A stretch of DNA of 61,690 nt from PVC group bacterium (GCA_945870225.1 CAMBRF010000019.1:1-61690); one strand, 5' to 3'; positions 44,790-52,932 are shown, counted from the stretch's first letter. Notes: a model not told the origin generated them from the letters alone. Made by a program: numbers and translations.

Positions 44790-45245
44790 TCAACGTGGAT
44801 ATACCGCCTCTTGCCCACGCCACTTGAACCAGGCAAACCATGACACCGTCACGCCGATGAACCGCGTGCCGGCCTGCAGGGCCGACATTCGGTATGCCCG
44901 CTGGATCCGGTAGAACCGGACATTCGCGTCCCACCCGCCATGCCCCGTCTGCCAGTCGAAGTCATGCCGTAAGCACGGCGGGAAGTACTTCGTCGGCCAG
45001 TACATCTCGGAAACGCCGGTACATCCGTCGCAATCCTTGAACCAATCCCAGTCCCGGGAATCAAGCGCCTCCCGGACCAGCATCCGAATTCCCGCCGGCA
45101 CGCTCAACACGTCGAAGGACTCGATGATCCGATGATACTCCGTCATTCGGTTCAAGCCGTCCCCGCTCGCCCCGCCTGCGGCCGCCTGGCCGCCATTCCG
45201 GCCGCCACAACACCCGCATGTCTTCTTCATGGTCTGCTCAATCAT
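44790..45245 (-). CDS. Phospholipase A2-like protein of the phage region
   Basis: 151 residues (ATG at 45230 also possible). The segment DCDGCTGVSEMYWPTKYFPP leads into CLRHDFDWQTGHGGWDANVR, which resembles the C-x-x-HD active-site stretch and DG-C calcium region of bacterial secreted phospholipase A2. A hydrophobic C-terminus (FIGVTVSWFAWFKW) follows. The N-terminal CGCCGGRNGGQAAAGG is low-complexity. If the match is right it could attack membranes during release or entry. The start overlaps the holin-like gene by 8 bases, so it is the last gene of the minus-strand module. Confidence 0.5.
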   Translation of the reverse strand: MIEQTMKKTCGCCGGRNGGQAAAGGASGDGLNRMTEYHRIIESFDVLSVPAGIRMLVREALDSRDWDWFKDCDGCTGVSEMYWPTKYFPPCLRHDFDWQTGHGGWDANVRFYRIQRAYRMSALQAGTRFIGVTVSWFAWFKWRGQEAVYPR

Positions 45246-45507
45246 CTTTCCTGTGCCTTCCGCCTGGCTGTTCTTTGAGATGGGTCGCCAGCTTCAGGAT
45301 GGCGTCTGACATCTTGTCCATCCGCCGGCCGAACTGGCACCCCTGCAGGTAAATGATCCACACGCAGAAACAGCACACCGCCCCCAGGATCACCACCAAC
45401 GGCCATCGTCCCACCGTCTCCAAGGTCTCGGAGTCGGGTAGGGCGGCTACCGCCGTCGCACCCAGCGCCGCACTGCCGGCCACCACCGCTTCCACTTTGC
45501 CGTCCAT
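45238..45507 (-). CDS. Holin-like small membrane protein
   Basis: 89 residues from the ATG at 45507 with GGGAG upstream. A weakly hydrophobic stretch (VVAGSAALGATAVAALP) and a strong span (PLVVILGAVCCFCVWIIYL) are followed by a charged tail (GRRMDKMSDAILKLATHL). Size, topology and its place next to a possible lipase fit a phage holin, but no holin family is recognised. It follows the 146-residue gene by 52 bases. Confidence 0.45.
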   Translation of the reverse strand: MDGKVEAVVAGSAALGATAVAALPDSETLETVGRWPLVVILGAVCCFCVWIIYLQGCQFGRRMDKMSDAILKLATHLKEQPGGRHRKDD

Positions 45508-45559
45508 ACAGATCTCCCGCACCGACATCCACCCCACAACAGCAGGGTTCCCTGTCCGC

Positions 45560-46000
45560 TTATCGCCGCCTGCCTCGACTTGCCGCTTTCGGACCCTCTA
45601 AAACCCGCCGCCGTTCCATGGCCGTCCCCAACTTTTCCCAGTAGACATCCGCCATCGCCTGAACCGCCGCCACGTCCCCAGTTTCCCCCACAACCATGAC
45701 CCGCCGCCTCAAGGCGCCGATCTCGCCCTCTTTCCAGATATCGACGGGGGCCAACAGGGGATCGAGACTCGGCCCGCCAACCCGCGCCAATCCCGCAAGA
45801 CTTGGCGCGCTGGCCATCACGTCCACCGCAACGCCATCGGGCATGCGGGGCACGACGTCGACCGCCGTACCCACCGCCAGGCACTCCTCAATCCTCCCAA
45901 CGCCGTCCACCTGGGCCGCCACCCTTGGGCACCGCGCCAACTCTCCGCTCTCCGGCACGGTCAGCGCCATCGCCAGCACTATGACCAACGCTTCGTTCAT
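45560..46000 (-). CDS. Hypothetical protein with N-terminal signal-like segment
   Basis: 146 residues. Starts MNEALVIVLAMALTVPESGE, a short hydrophobic leader without a strong positive charge; the rest is Val/Ala-rich and ends with a basic tail (AASRGRRR). Its ATG overlaps the TGA of the preceding gene, which supports it over competing frames (for example 45447-45884). No family or catalytic motif is recognised. It is probably part of the exported-protein run of the phage region. Confidence 0.5.
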   Translation of the reverse strand: MNEALVIVLAMALTVPESGELARCPRVAAQVDGVGRIEECLAVGTAVDVVPRMPDGVAVDVMASAPSLAGLARVGGPSLDPLLAPVDIWKEGEIGALRRRVMVVGETGDVAAVQAMADVYWEKLGTAMERRRVLEGPKAASRGRRR

Positions 46001-46923
46001 GGCGCACCGGCCGTCCCGTTATTGTAGACATCCACGAACCGCTTATACCCCTCGGACCCCAGGGCAACTGCCACCTTGCCCAGCACCGGCACGGCCGTGA
46101 CCCCAATCAGGTCACCCCGCATGATTTCCTCACGCCACCCCTCAGTCACCTTGCTCAGCGACTTCCGATCCACATTACCCAGTTTGCAGCCCAATCCGCG
46201 CAACGCCTCCTCGAGCCCGGCGCACTCGGGCGCATTCAGGGCCTCAACCACTGGTTGCACCTTGGCCACCAGCGGATTCACGCCGTTTTTCACGACAAAA
46301 GACTTCCCCTCCGCCCGCAGCTTTAACCGGGCGAGCACCACCGCGCGCGCTTTGATCGCCTCCTTCACGGTCTGAGCCGTCGCCATATCCATTGGCTCGC
46401 TGGCCACGAGCCACCGCACCCAGTCCTCCTCACTCACGCCAGCGCCAGACAAGGGCACATCCCTCAGCACTGTGTACTTCAGGAACATCCGCCCGTTTTC
46501 AGGCGTTTTTGGATAACGCGCGGCCACAATGGATTCCAGTCCTTTCGCGAAGTCGCCCCGCTCTTCCACCGGATACCGCTTCACCATGCTCAACGCCACC
46601 GCCGGCATCTCTTTCTCAGCTAGCAAGGCCTCCTTGACCTTCTGCATGCTGTTCGTCGTCAACTTGTCGAACCCCATCATTTGATCAATCAGGGGAAAGG
46701 CCTTCCGCCGCAGCGCCCCCTCAATTACGGCCTCCTCGGCCCAGTCGGTCACAATCATTGCCTGCTCCAGGGAATTCGTGATCCCCTGCGCGGCCAGAAC
46801 TTGCGCCACTACAGTCTTACCTGCCCGGTCCGCCCAGGCTTTCACCCCGGTCAGCGTTCCCGCCATTGCCGTCGAACCCGCCACCACCATCAGAACCACC
46901 AACCCGCCCATCATCTTTCTCAT
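45997..46923 (-). CDS. Exported protein of the phage region, unknown family
   Basis: 308 residues from the ATG at 46923. A classical signal peptide (RKMMGGLVVLMVVAGSTAMA) ends in an A-x-A cleavage site. The mature part is helical with repeated Lys/Glu stretches, and VTAVPVLGKVAVALGSEGYK near the end. No domain is recognised. It lies 26 bases after the preceding gene and overlaps the next one (ATGA), so it is in the same operon as the head genes. Exported proteins are unexpected among virion structural genes. Confidence 0.6.
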   Translation of the reverse strand: MRKMMGGLVVLMVVAGSTAMAGTLTGVKAWADRAGKTVVAQVLAAQGITNSLEQAMIVTDWAEEAVIEGALRRKAFPLIDQMMGFDKLTTNSMQKVKEALLAEKEMPAVALSMVKRYPVEERGDFAKGLESIVAARYPKTPENGRMFLKYTVLRDVPLSGAGVSEEDWVRWLVASEPMDMATAQTVKEAIKARAVVLARLKLRAEGKSFVVKNGVNPLVAKVQPVVEALNAPECAGLEEALRGLGCKLGNVDRKSLSKVTEGWREEIMRGDLIGVTAVPVLGKVAVALGSEGYKRFVDVYNNGTAGAP

Positions 46924-46949
46924 CGCCTCTTCCCTTCTGTTTCTGCCCC

Positions 46950-47537
46950 TTATGGGGCGATCCTCTGTTTCCGCCACTCCACAGGCACTGCCGCGCTCCA
47001 CCGCGTTTTCGTGCCCGACGCATTTCTCTCCAAATCAATCCCGTCGTACCGGACATAACTCCACACCAGCCGCTCATTCGTGGGCGACATCCAGCCTTCC
47101 CAGTTCACCGCGCACTCATGCGAGGGACACACGATCACCGCGCCCACCACCGAATTCGTTGGCTCCACCAACTGACTCCATATCCCGGTCCCCGGCGCCG
47201 ACTTCACCCACCGCCGCACGTCCCCGGCGTAATCATCCGTGAAGTAAATCCAAACATTGGTGTCATCCTCATACGCGTTCGTCCCCGAACTCTTGATGTA
47301 ATAGACCAGGCTCGCAAAGTTGTTCGTGCTCGCCTTGAGTTCGAAGTCCGTCCACTGGCCGCCCAACTCCAGCCGCAGTACAGGAAACGTCCCTTCGACG
47401 GCCACCACGCTGCCCGTGCTCTCCCCGGACCCACCCGCCGCCTGTCCAGCTGACTGGCCATCCAGAATCCACCCGCCCAGGCAAGGCACCGCGCAGGCCA
47501 GCACCATCCCCGCCATGACTCTCAGAACTCTCTTCAT
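46950..47537 (-). CDS. Exported beta-rich protein of the phage region
   Basis: 195 residues from the ATG at 47537. Signal peptide RVLRVMAGMVLACAVPCLGG, followed by a short low-complexity Gly/Ser stretch and a domain with many aromatic and Asn/Thr residues (ELGGQWTDFELKASTNNFAS, SSGTNAYEDDTNVWIYFTDD). The pattern resembles carbohydrate-binding or receptor-binding beta-sandwiches, though no family is certain. The start codon overlaps the stop of the previous gene. Confidence 0.55.
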   Translation of the reverse strand: MKRVLRVMAGMVLACAVPCLGGWILDGQSAGQAAGGSGESTGSVVAVEGTFPVLRLELGGQWTDFELKASTNNFASLVYYIKSSGTNAYEDDTNVWIYFTDDYAGDVRRWVKSAPGTGIWSQLVEPTNSVVGAVIVCPSHECAVNWEGWMSPTNERLVWSYVRYDGIDLERNASGTKTRWSAAVPVEWRKQRIAP

Positions 47538-47896
47538 TTCGCTTTCCGCATGACCTGCACCACGCCATTGGTCGCCGTGCACTGGATCACTAGCGCCTCA
47601 CCGACCCCGAAGCTGTAATCCGCGTCCGCCGTCCAGACCACGGTCGTCACATTCGTGAAGGCGCAGTTCCCAAGCCTGAAACTGCCGCCGCCGCTCAGTC
47701 TCAGAATCTCCACGTTCCCGGTGCTCGCGCCCCCGAACCGGATCAAAGCCGCCACGGGTACCCAACTACTGTTCGCCTGCCCATTGCTGACCGTCACCGT
47801 CCCATTCGACAGCGAATAGTCCGCCGCCCAGCCCTGAGCACGAACGGCCCCGGTCGTCGCCACACACAACAAAAGCGCCACAATCAACCGTCTCAT
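47534..47896 (-). CDS. Small exported protein of the phage region
   Basis: 120 residues from the ATG at 47896, with AGGAGG 7 bases upstream; a longer in-frame version has no such site. Signal peptide RRLIVALLLCVATTGAVRAQ with A-x-A-like cleavage, then a Ser/Asn/Gly/Val-rich beta segment (YSLSNGTVTVSNGQANSSWV). The motif pattern suggests a short beta structure, possibly a fibre or adhesin part. No family recognised. It starts 11 bases after the Asp-box lipoprotein stop. Confidence 0.55.
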   Translation of the reverse strand: MRRLIVALLLCVATTGAVRAQGWAADYSLSNGTVTVSNGQANSSWVPVAALIRFGGASTGNVEILRLSGGGSFRLGNCAFTNVTTVVWTADADYSFGVGEALVIQCTATNGVVQVMRKAK

Positions 47897-47907
47897 CGGA
47901 AACCTCC

Positions 47908-49119
47908 TCACGGATGCGCGATATCCGCATCCAGCACATTCGTCACCGTCCCAGCCACAAACACCAACTGCGTCCCGTGGCAAATCGCGAATGTCCCGCC
48001 ATCCCCCAGCGTGATCGCCCCGCTCACGGTCAAGTCGCCCCGCACGCTCGTGCTCGGCCGGGTCGCCTGGCAGGGCCCGCCGTTCACCGCCGCCAACCCA
48101 AACCCGCCGTCTGCATTCATCGCCAAGCCTGTCCAAGGACAATGCGCCGACCCGCTGTCCACCCACGTTGCCCCGTAATCACTGGAAACATAAATCGACC
48201 CGTTCCGCTCAGCGGCATACTGCATCTTCCCATCGGCGCTCATGGCCACGAACCACCACGCGCGATTCGATCCCGTCTTCGCCGTCCACGTCGCCCCGTG
48301 ATTCTCCGACCCGTAAAGCTTCCCACCTAAGGCGCAGACCAACTGAATTCCTCCGTCCGCGCTCATCGCCACGCTCATCCACTGCGGACCTGCCATATTC
48401 AGGATCCACGTCTTTCCGTAATCGCTAGACACATACACCCCTGAGCTCATCTCATCCTCCGGCTGCGCCACCGCCGTCTGATATTCCCCATTCGTGGACA
48501 TCGCTAGGCCCACCCAATGACGCGTTTCATCGGTTTTCGTGGCGACCCATGCCGCCCCGAAGTTTGTGCTCACATGCAGCACCCCGAACTCCTCCGCCGC
48601 CACCTGATACCTCCCATTGCCGCTGAGGGCCGCCAAAGCCCACGGCTGGCCCACATTCGTCCAGGTCGCCCCGGAATTCGTCGAAAAGTACCGCTGCGCA
48701 TCCGTGTCCGGATCCCACGCGCTGGCCGACCGGTACCGCCCGTCACCGCTCATGGCCATGGTCAGCCATTCATTGGTCATGCCTGTCGCCGACCAGGTCA
48801 TGCCGCCATCGCTCGAAAGGTTGATCGGATCAGCGGCCCCGCCTTTCATCTGCATGAGTCCATTCGCGCTCACCGCCACGCTTCGCCAATCCCGTGCTGT
48901 CCCCTGGGCAATCCAACTAAGTCCGCGCGTTTGGACATTGAGTTCGGTCGTCAGGTCGCCAACCTGTTCCTCGACCCAGGCCAGCCGCCCGGTCAGTCCG
49001 GCGTCGCCGCCGGCATTGATCACGATCCCCGACCGCGATCCCGCCAGCCACCCCGCCTGGCACCCGCTCACCACCGCCATCACAACCCAACATCCAAAAA
49101 TCTTCTTAATAGCCATCAT
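47908..49119 (-). CDS. Lipoprotein with Asp-box (BNR) beta-propeller repeats
   Basis: 403 residues. The N-terminus KKIFGCWVVMAVVSGCQAG has a lipobox (VSGC). A short coiled segment (LAWVEEQVGDLTTEL) precedes at least six Asp-box-like units: SSDGGMTW, STNSGATW, STNFGAAW, SSDYGKTW, SENHGATW, SSDYGATW. Each is followed by a conserved (M/L)AMS-DG strand, giving a six-bladed sialidase- or Ycf48-like propeller. No sialidase catalytic arginine triad is obvious, so binding or assembly is more likely than catalysis. The gene lies directly behind a connector-like gene in a phage head operon, where a lipoprotein is highly unusual. Confidence 0.75.
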   Translation of the reverse strand: MMAIKKIFGCWVVMAVVSGCQAGWLAGSRSGIVINAGGDAGLTGRLAWVEEQVGDLTTELNVQTRGLSWIAQGTARDWRSVAVSANGLMQMKGGAADPINLSSDGGMTWSATGMTNEWLTMAMSGDGRYRSASAWDPDTDAQRYFSTNSGATWTNVGQPWALAALSGNGRYQVAAEEFGVLHVSTNFGAAWVATKTDETRHWVGLAMSTNGEYQTAVAQPEDEMSSGVYVSSDYGKTWILNMAGPQWMSVAMSADGGIQLVCALGGKLYGSENHGATWTAKTGSNRAWWFVAMSADGKMQYAAERNGSIYVSSDYGATWVDSGSAHCPWTGLAMNADGGFGLAAVNGGPCQATRPSTSVRGDLTVSGAITLGDGGTFAICHGTQLVFVAGTVTNVLDADIAHP

Positions 49120-49544
49120 TCTGACTCCTGACTTCCTTCCCTGTCCGCTCTGTAGCTCGGCGTCCCCCCCACCGCTTCAGTTTCTTTGCCCACCGGCCTC
49201 AACTTTCCCGTCTGCACCATTCGCAACCAGATATTCGCCTGTACAAACAGGCTGTAGACCTCCGGAGCGAACTGCACCCCCATCTCCATCCCCAGGTTGA
49301 ACACAGCCAGATTGAACGCATGCCGGTACCCCGTGGCCGGGATCATCGTGGGATCCTCATCCATGTCGACCCCGCGCTGGGTGATCACCGCCTCCCGGAA
49401 CAAGACAACGGTCTCGGCGACAATCTCCGTCAGCCGGTTTGCCTTCGACGGATTCCCTTCCACCCAGGCCAGGTACAAGGCTCCCATGTCAGTCGGCAGC
49501 CCGGCCTCCACCTTGGCGACCGTCAGTTCCGTCCACCCACTCAC
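49116..49544 (-). CDS. Phage connector-like protein (Mu gp36-like position)
   Basis: 142 residues, no signal peptide. Helical, with ELTVAKVEAGLPTDMGALYL and LTEIVAETVVLFREAVITQ; the size and helical character match head-tail adaptor proteins such as DUF1320/Mu gp36. It lies 181 bases after the capsid gene and overlaps the lipoprotein gene (ATGATG), so it links the head genes to the exported run. Family assignment is by position and composition only. Confidence 0.5.
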   Translation of the reverse strand: MSGWTELTVAKVEAGLPTDMGALYLAWVEGNPSKANRLTEIVAETVVLFREAVITQRGVDMDEDPTMIPATGYRHAFNLAVFNLGMEMGVQFAPEVYSLFVQANIWLRMVQTGKLRPVGKETEAVGGTPSYRADREGSQESE

Positions 49545-49621
49545 GCCTCACCCCTCAAAGAAAAAGCGGGGATTCGGCTTCCCAAATCCCCGCCCTTTGT
49601 CATCTCACTCATCCCTCTTCA

Positions 49622-49652
49622 GGTAGGGCGGCCAGTCCCTTGGCCGCCGTCC
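49622..49652. repeat. GGCGGCC palindromic repeat, copy B
   Basis: TAGGGCGGCCAGTCCCTTGG then CCGCCGTCC. Same type as 139-170. It lies in the gap between the capsid and connector-like genes, showing that a genome-wide repeat has entered the phage module. Confidence 0.6.
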
Positions 49653-49725
49653 TCTCGCTTCCCAATGTAGGTGGTGCAATTCGCCTCGGCGCTTGGTGCT
49701 CCCCGCTAACCTTTCCCCCTGCCGC

Positions 49726-50670
49726 CTACGCGGCGGCAACATTCAACCGCACACAGGCCTGCCCGTTTGTAACCTTCACGTCCTCCGACCAGTCGAACTT
49801 GGCCACCTCCACGCGGCCGTCATCGCGCATGTAAGACCCCGGCACCATGAACCGGTTCATCAACCGGAACGTCTTCATGAAACTCGGATCCCGCCGACTC
49901 GGTGCTTCCTTCCGCGCGAAAATCAACACGGCGGTATCCAGGAGGAAGCTGATACTCTCCGCCTTCCCTTCCGGGTTCATGTCGTAGATCATGTACGACG
50001 TCCGGACATTCGGTGTCCCAATGAACATCTGACTGGCCGACTGCTCTGTCGGTACAGCCAGCCCCAGATCGCCCTTGTTCCTCCCGTTGCCCACCACGAA
50101 CCGGCCCCGGACCTTCTCCTGGTTCTTGAACACCTTCCACGCCGTCGCGCCGAACAACACACCCACGCCCATCAGCGACCCATACTTTGCCGCCTTGATC
50201 ACCGACAGGATGGCATCATCTACATCCGCGATCGGGTCCGCCCCTGCGTTCCACGTTTTGGCCGTGCCGGCACCCACGGCCGTTAAAGCCGCGTCGATCA
50301 CGGCCTTCTCATGGGAGAGTGCCGCCACTTCCGCCACTGCCGTGGCTCCTTCACGCAGCATATTCTCCAAACCGTCCGACTCCAGTTGCTCCAGATTGTC
50401 GACCGGATAATCCAGTGCGTGCGGCTCGCAATTGAACGTTGCGTCCGTGGCATCGAATCGCAACTCGGCCGCCCGTCCTCCCAACGTCCGCAGAGTGTCA
50501 GGAATATGGAACCTATTCTTCTCCGTGTAGCACTTGAACCGGCCCACGCTCGTGGCAACCTCAACCGCAGGTGCCAGAAAATCGGCCACCGGCATAATCG
50601 CACTTTGCGCCGCGCCCTGGGCAAACTCCCGCAGGGTAGGGGACGCACTAATCTCGCTCAATCGACTCAT
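49726..50670 (-). CDS. Phage major capsid protein
   Basis: 314 residues. Order and content fit a HK97-fold or Mu gpT-type capsid: N-terminal helical segment (LREFAQGAAQSAIMPVADFL), E-loop-like stretch (RFKCYTEKNRFHIPDTLR), and a long P-domain helix (LENMLREGATAVAEVAALSH) with ADVDDAILSVIKAAKYGSLM. The late part FLLDTAVLIFARKEAPSRRD is like the A-domain of such capsids. It follows protease/scaffold and decoration-like genes, as in Mu-like phages. The ATG has AAAGGAAAAA upstream. Confidence 0.75.
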   Translation of the reverse strand: MSRLSEISASPTLREFAQGAAQSAIMPVADFLAPAVEVATSVGRFKCYTEKNRFHIPDTLRTLGGRAAELRFDATDATFNCEPHALDYPVDNLEQLESDGLENMLREGATAVAEVAALSHEKAVIDAALTAVGAGTAKTWNAGADPIADVDDAILSVIKAAKYGSLMGVGVLFGATAWKVFKNQEKVRGRFVVGNGRNKGDLGLAVPTEQSASQMFIGTPNVRTSYMIYDMNPEGKAESISFLLDTAVLIFARKEAPSRRDPSFMKTFRLMNRFMVPGSYMRDDGRVEVAKFDWSEDVKVTNGQACVRLNVAAA

Positions 50671-50690
50671 AATATTTTTCCTTTATTCTG

Positions 50691-50732
50691 CTTCTCCCTC
50701 TCCCTTCAGGGGAGAGGGCCGGGGTGAGGGTG
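50691..50732. repeat. CTTCAGGGGAGAGGG intergenic repeat, copy 1
   Basis: A unit reading TCTCCCTCTCCCTTCAGGGG then AGAGGGCCGGGGTGAGGGTG. A near copy lies at 51051-51095. The type (pyrimidine arm, CTTCAGGGGAGAGGG, GGGGTG tail) is a widespread bacterial intergenic repeat. It is followed by heptamer units (CAACCAT/CAACCAA) at 50745-50773. Confidence 0.65.
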
Positions 50733-50787
50733 TCTTCCCATTCCCCAACAACCATCAACCAAGAACCAGCAACCCTTCCCGCAGCGC

Positions 50788-51042
50788 CTACTGCGCCTGC
50801 GCAATCTTCACCCACCCATTCGTGCCCGCCGCCGTGGCGACCCACACCGCATTCGTTCCCCCCACCTTTCCCGCCAGCAAGGACCCCGCCTTGCTCGCCG
50901 TGTACTGCGTCACCGACGTGCTGGCATTCGTATCCACCTGAACCCGCCACCCCTCACGCGTCACCGTGTCCGGATCAGAAGCCCGCGCAGCTGCCACGCC
51001 AACCGCGATCATCACCGCCGCCATTACAATCAACTTCTTCAT
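50788..51042 (-). CDS. Small exported protein between decoration and capsid genes
   Basis: 84 residues from the ATG at 51042, signal peptide KKLIVMAAVMIAVGVAAARA. The mature part repeats Thr/Val/Asn/Ala-rich segments (VQVDTNASTSVTQYTASKAG, TNAVWVATAAGTNGWVKIA), beta-like. Flanked by a dispersed repeat on each side. The unexpected feature is again a Sec signal inside a capsid operon. No family recognised. Confidence 0.55.
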   Translation of the reverse strand: MKKLIVMAAVMIAVGVAAARASDPDTVTREGWRVQVDTNASTSVTQYTASKAGSLLAGKVGGTNAVWVATAAGTNGWVKIAQAQ

Positions 51043-51050
51043 CCTCAAGC

Positions 51051-51095
51051 CTCCTTCTCCCTCGCCCTTCAGGGGAGAGGGTTGGGGTGCGGGTG
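51051..51095. repeat. CTTCAGGGGAGAGGG intergenic repeat, copy 2
   Basis: Second copy of the unit at 50691-50732. It is followed at 51116-51147 by a heptamer array (CATCAAC, CAACAAC, CAAGAAC, CATGAAC), giving the same repeat pair in the same order as the first copy. The two gaps flanking the 84-residue gene are therefore built from duplicated repeat blocks. Confidence 0.65.
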
Positions 51096-51158
51096 CTTCC
51101 CCATCCCCGTATTTCCCATCAACCAACAACCAAGAACCATGAACCACGGCGTCGGCGT

Positions 51159-51584
51159 TTACGCCGACACCGTGATATTCCCCACCATCGCCGGCCGGAC
51201 CAGCACCAACTGTCCATCCACGCCCGCCTGTTCGGCGATCCCAAGGCCCCGATACGTGCCCGGCGTCGCCGGCAGGGCCCGCACCTTGCCCTTGTCCGCC
51301 GCCATGGCCACATCCGCCAGGACCATCACATCGCCCGGATTGCAAGTCCCCTTCAACGTTACCCGCACGGTTCGCCCGCCCTCGATCGGCCGCACGGAGA
51401 CCAGCGCGGCATCCGCTCCACTTTCAAGCAAGACGTACAGCGCATGATCGCTGTTTGCTTCCGGTAACATCACCTCCGGCACCCCGGAGTCATGCGTCAA
51501 CTTCGCCAATCGCCCTTCCATGCCCACCAGCGATTCCCCCGCTAGCACCCGAAAATCCCCAACCCGTGTATTGCTCTGACTCAT
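51159..51584 (-). CDS. Capsid decoration/DUF2190-like protein
   Basis: 141 residues, beta-rich, without signal peptide. Features such as DFRVLAGESLVGMEGRLAKL, CNPGDVMVLADVAMAADKGK and GIAEQAGVDGQLVLVRPAMV match small DUF2190-like or head-decoration proteins found upstream of major capsid genes. Its ATG has GGAGGAAGG directly upstream. It follows the protease/scaffold gene by 112 bases. Function is inferred from order. Confidence 0.6.
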   Translation of the reverse strand: MSQSNTRVGDFRVLAGESLVGMEGRLAKLTHDSGVPEVMLPEANSDHALYVLLESGADAALVSVRPIEGGRTVRVTLKGTCNPGDVMVLADVAMAADKGKVRALPATPGTYRGLGIAEQAGVDGQLVLVRPAMVGNITVSA

Positions 51585-51696
51585 GCCTTCCTCCCATTCC
51601 TAATCGTAATCTTAATCGTAATCCTCTTTCCGCCCCTCACGTCTTCAATGTGGGAGGCTCACTCCGTGCGGCGAATCTTCCTCCCTGTTCACCGGC

Positions 51697-52263
51697 CTAC
51701 TGGCCAACTCCTTCCCGTTCCGCGCGCCTGAAGGCGACGATGAAAGGGATCTTCTCAGCGGCGACAATCTCTTGCGCCCGGTTCCGGATTTTCACAGCCT
51801 TGCTGTCTCCCTCCGGACCCGCACCGCCAGCTTGGCCCGGAGGCACTGCCCGGGAAGTCGCCCGGTTATGTAAAGGCTTCCGAGTCCCCGCGGACGATTC
51901 GGATCGTTGTGTCGGCTTGCCGTCACTCACTTGCCCGTCTTCAACCCTCTGGCGCGCAAGCTCGTCGAGCGCGCCAAGCGCCCCCGCACGGTTGCTGATC
52001 AACTGATCCGACCAGAAAGGCTTTGTTGCCTCGCTGATCACCCCCTCAAACTCAGCCAGGTGCCGATTCACCAACTCGCCCTCGACGGTCTTCAGCGTCT
52101 CCTTCAATGCGTCCAATTCTGTTCGGGCCGCCGTCAGCGAGTTCTGTAACTCCGACACGACCGTCAACGCCGGCATTACCGCCATCTTCTCTAGAATCAC
52201 GGACTCGGCAGCATCCGCCGCCAACCCCAGATGATTCACCAACTTCTCGATTACTGCTTTCAT
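51697..52263 (-). CDS. Nested scaffold protein (internal start in protease gene)
   Basis: An in-frame ATG at 52263 is preceded by a strong GGGAGAA site 8 bases upstream, inside the protease gene. It would yield 188 residues starting MKAVIEKLVNHLGLAADAAE, with a coiled-coil region (LQNSLTAARTELDALKETLK) and a basic end. Mu I/Z and lambda C/Nu3 make separate scaffold in exactly this way. Expression of the short form is inferred from the ribosome binding site. Confidence 0.62.
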   Translation of the reverse strand: MKAVIEKLVNHLGLAADAAESVILEKMAVMPALTVVSELQNSLTAARTELDALKETLKTVEGELVNRHLAEFEGVISEATKPFWSDQLISNRAGALGALDELARQRVEDGQVSDGKPTQRSESSAGTRKPLHNRATSRAVPPGQAGGAGPEGDSKAVKIRNRAQEIVAAEKIPFIVAFRRAEREGVGQ

Positions 52264-52932
52264 AAGTTTTTCTCCCTTGTCCTCTCTGCACGCGCCTCCA
52301 ACAGAATGTCTGTTCTCAACCCCCCGGCGCACATCCGTCCCCGTCTTCTCTTCATTCTGACTTCTGACGCCTGACTCCTTACTACTATTGCTCAGCGGTA
52401 CCAGCCCCCTCAGATTGGGGTCATTGGTCACTGCGGCATTCAGCAGTCGCACCGGGCGCATGCGCGGATACCCCGTCGCCCCATCCGGCCCCAGGTCAAC
52501 GCAGTCCTCCCGCGCCCACACCGGCGACAGAAATCGATACCGCCCTCCCTTAACCGCCTCCTCACCCAAATCTGACCATCGAATCTGCGCCCACAACCCA
52601 CTCTTCGCGAGCCACGCGGCGCAGCCCACGTTGTCCGCCGCCGGCGGACTCACGTGGCCCTCATCCCTCGTGCCTCGATATTCGAGACCCACAATCCACC
52701 CCGCCGCCTCCGACCGCTGCCCGCCCTGCATCGAGAAATGATCGAAATCGATCAGCAACCCGGCGAAATTGGCCACCGCCGCGTCAGCCGCAAACCGTGC
52801 CGCCATCGCCACGCAGGCCTCCTCATCGATCACCTGGAGCACTCCCGCACACAAATGCGGGAATTCACCCAGCGGCGCGATCTGGTAAAACCCATCCTCC
52901 GGCATCTTGAAATCTTTGTTCAGAATCAACAT
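51697..52932 (-). CDS. Mu I-like phage protease with C-terminal scaffold
   Basis: 411 residues. The N-terminal ~185 residues (LQVIDEEACVAMAARFAADA, FAGLLIDFDHFSMQGGQRSE, AAGWIVGLEYRG) match the Mu gpI head-maturation protease family, which cleaves scaffold and capsid. A linker of about 35 residues follows, including KESGVRSQNEEK translated from a heptamer array at 52353-52379. The C-terminal half is a helical scaffold (see nested gene). Start preceded by GGGGTGGCAA. It lies between portal and decoration-like genes as in Mu-type phages. Confidence 0.8.
   Translation of the reverse strand: MLILNKDFKMPEDGFYQIAPLGEFPHLCAGVLQVIDEEACVAMAARFAADAAVANFAGLLIDFDHFSMQGGQRSEAAGWIVGLEYRGTRDEGHVSPPAADNVGCAAWLAKSGLWAQIRWSDLGEEAVKGGRYRFLSPVWAREDCVDLGPDGATGYPRMRPVRLLNAAVTNDPNLRGLVPLSNSSKESGVRSQNEEKTGTDVRRGVENRHSVGGACREDKGEKLMKAVIEKLVNHLGLAADAAESVILEKMAVMPALTVVSELQNSLTAARTELDALKETLKTVEGELVNRHLAEFEGVISEATKPFWSDQLISNRAGALGALDELARQRVEDGQVSDGKPTQRSESSAGTRKPLHNRATSRAVPPGQAGGAGPEGDSKAVKIRNRAQEIVAAEKIPFIVAFRRAEREGVGQ
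52353..52379. repeat. Heptamer array inside protease-scaffold linker
   Basis: TTCTGACTTCTGACGCCTGA then CTCC: period-7 units of the same type as 38404-38447. Read on the minus strand, it encodes part of the linker between protease and scaffold, without disrupting the frame. Confidence 0.68.

Noticed and set aside
48517..49300. Plus-strand ORFs opposite the Asp-box lipoprotein gene
   Set aside because: Pro/Arg/Ser-rich shadows of the GC-rich minus-strand gene, which carries a lipobox and repeats.
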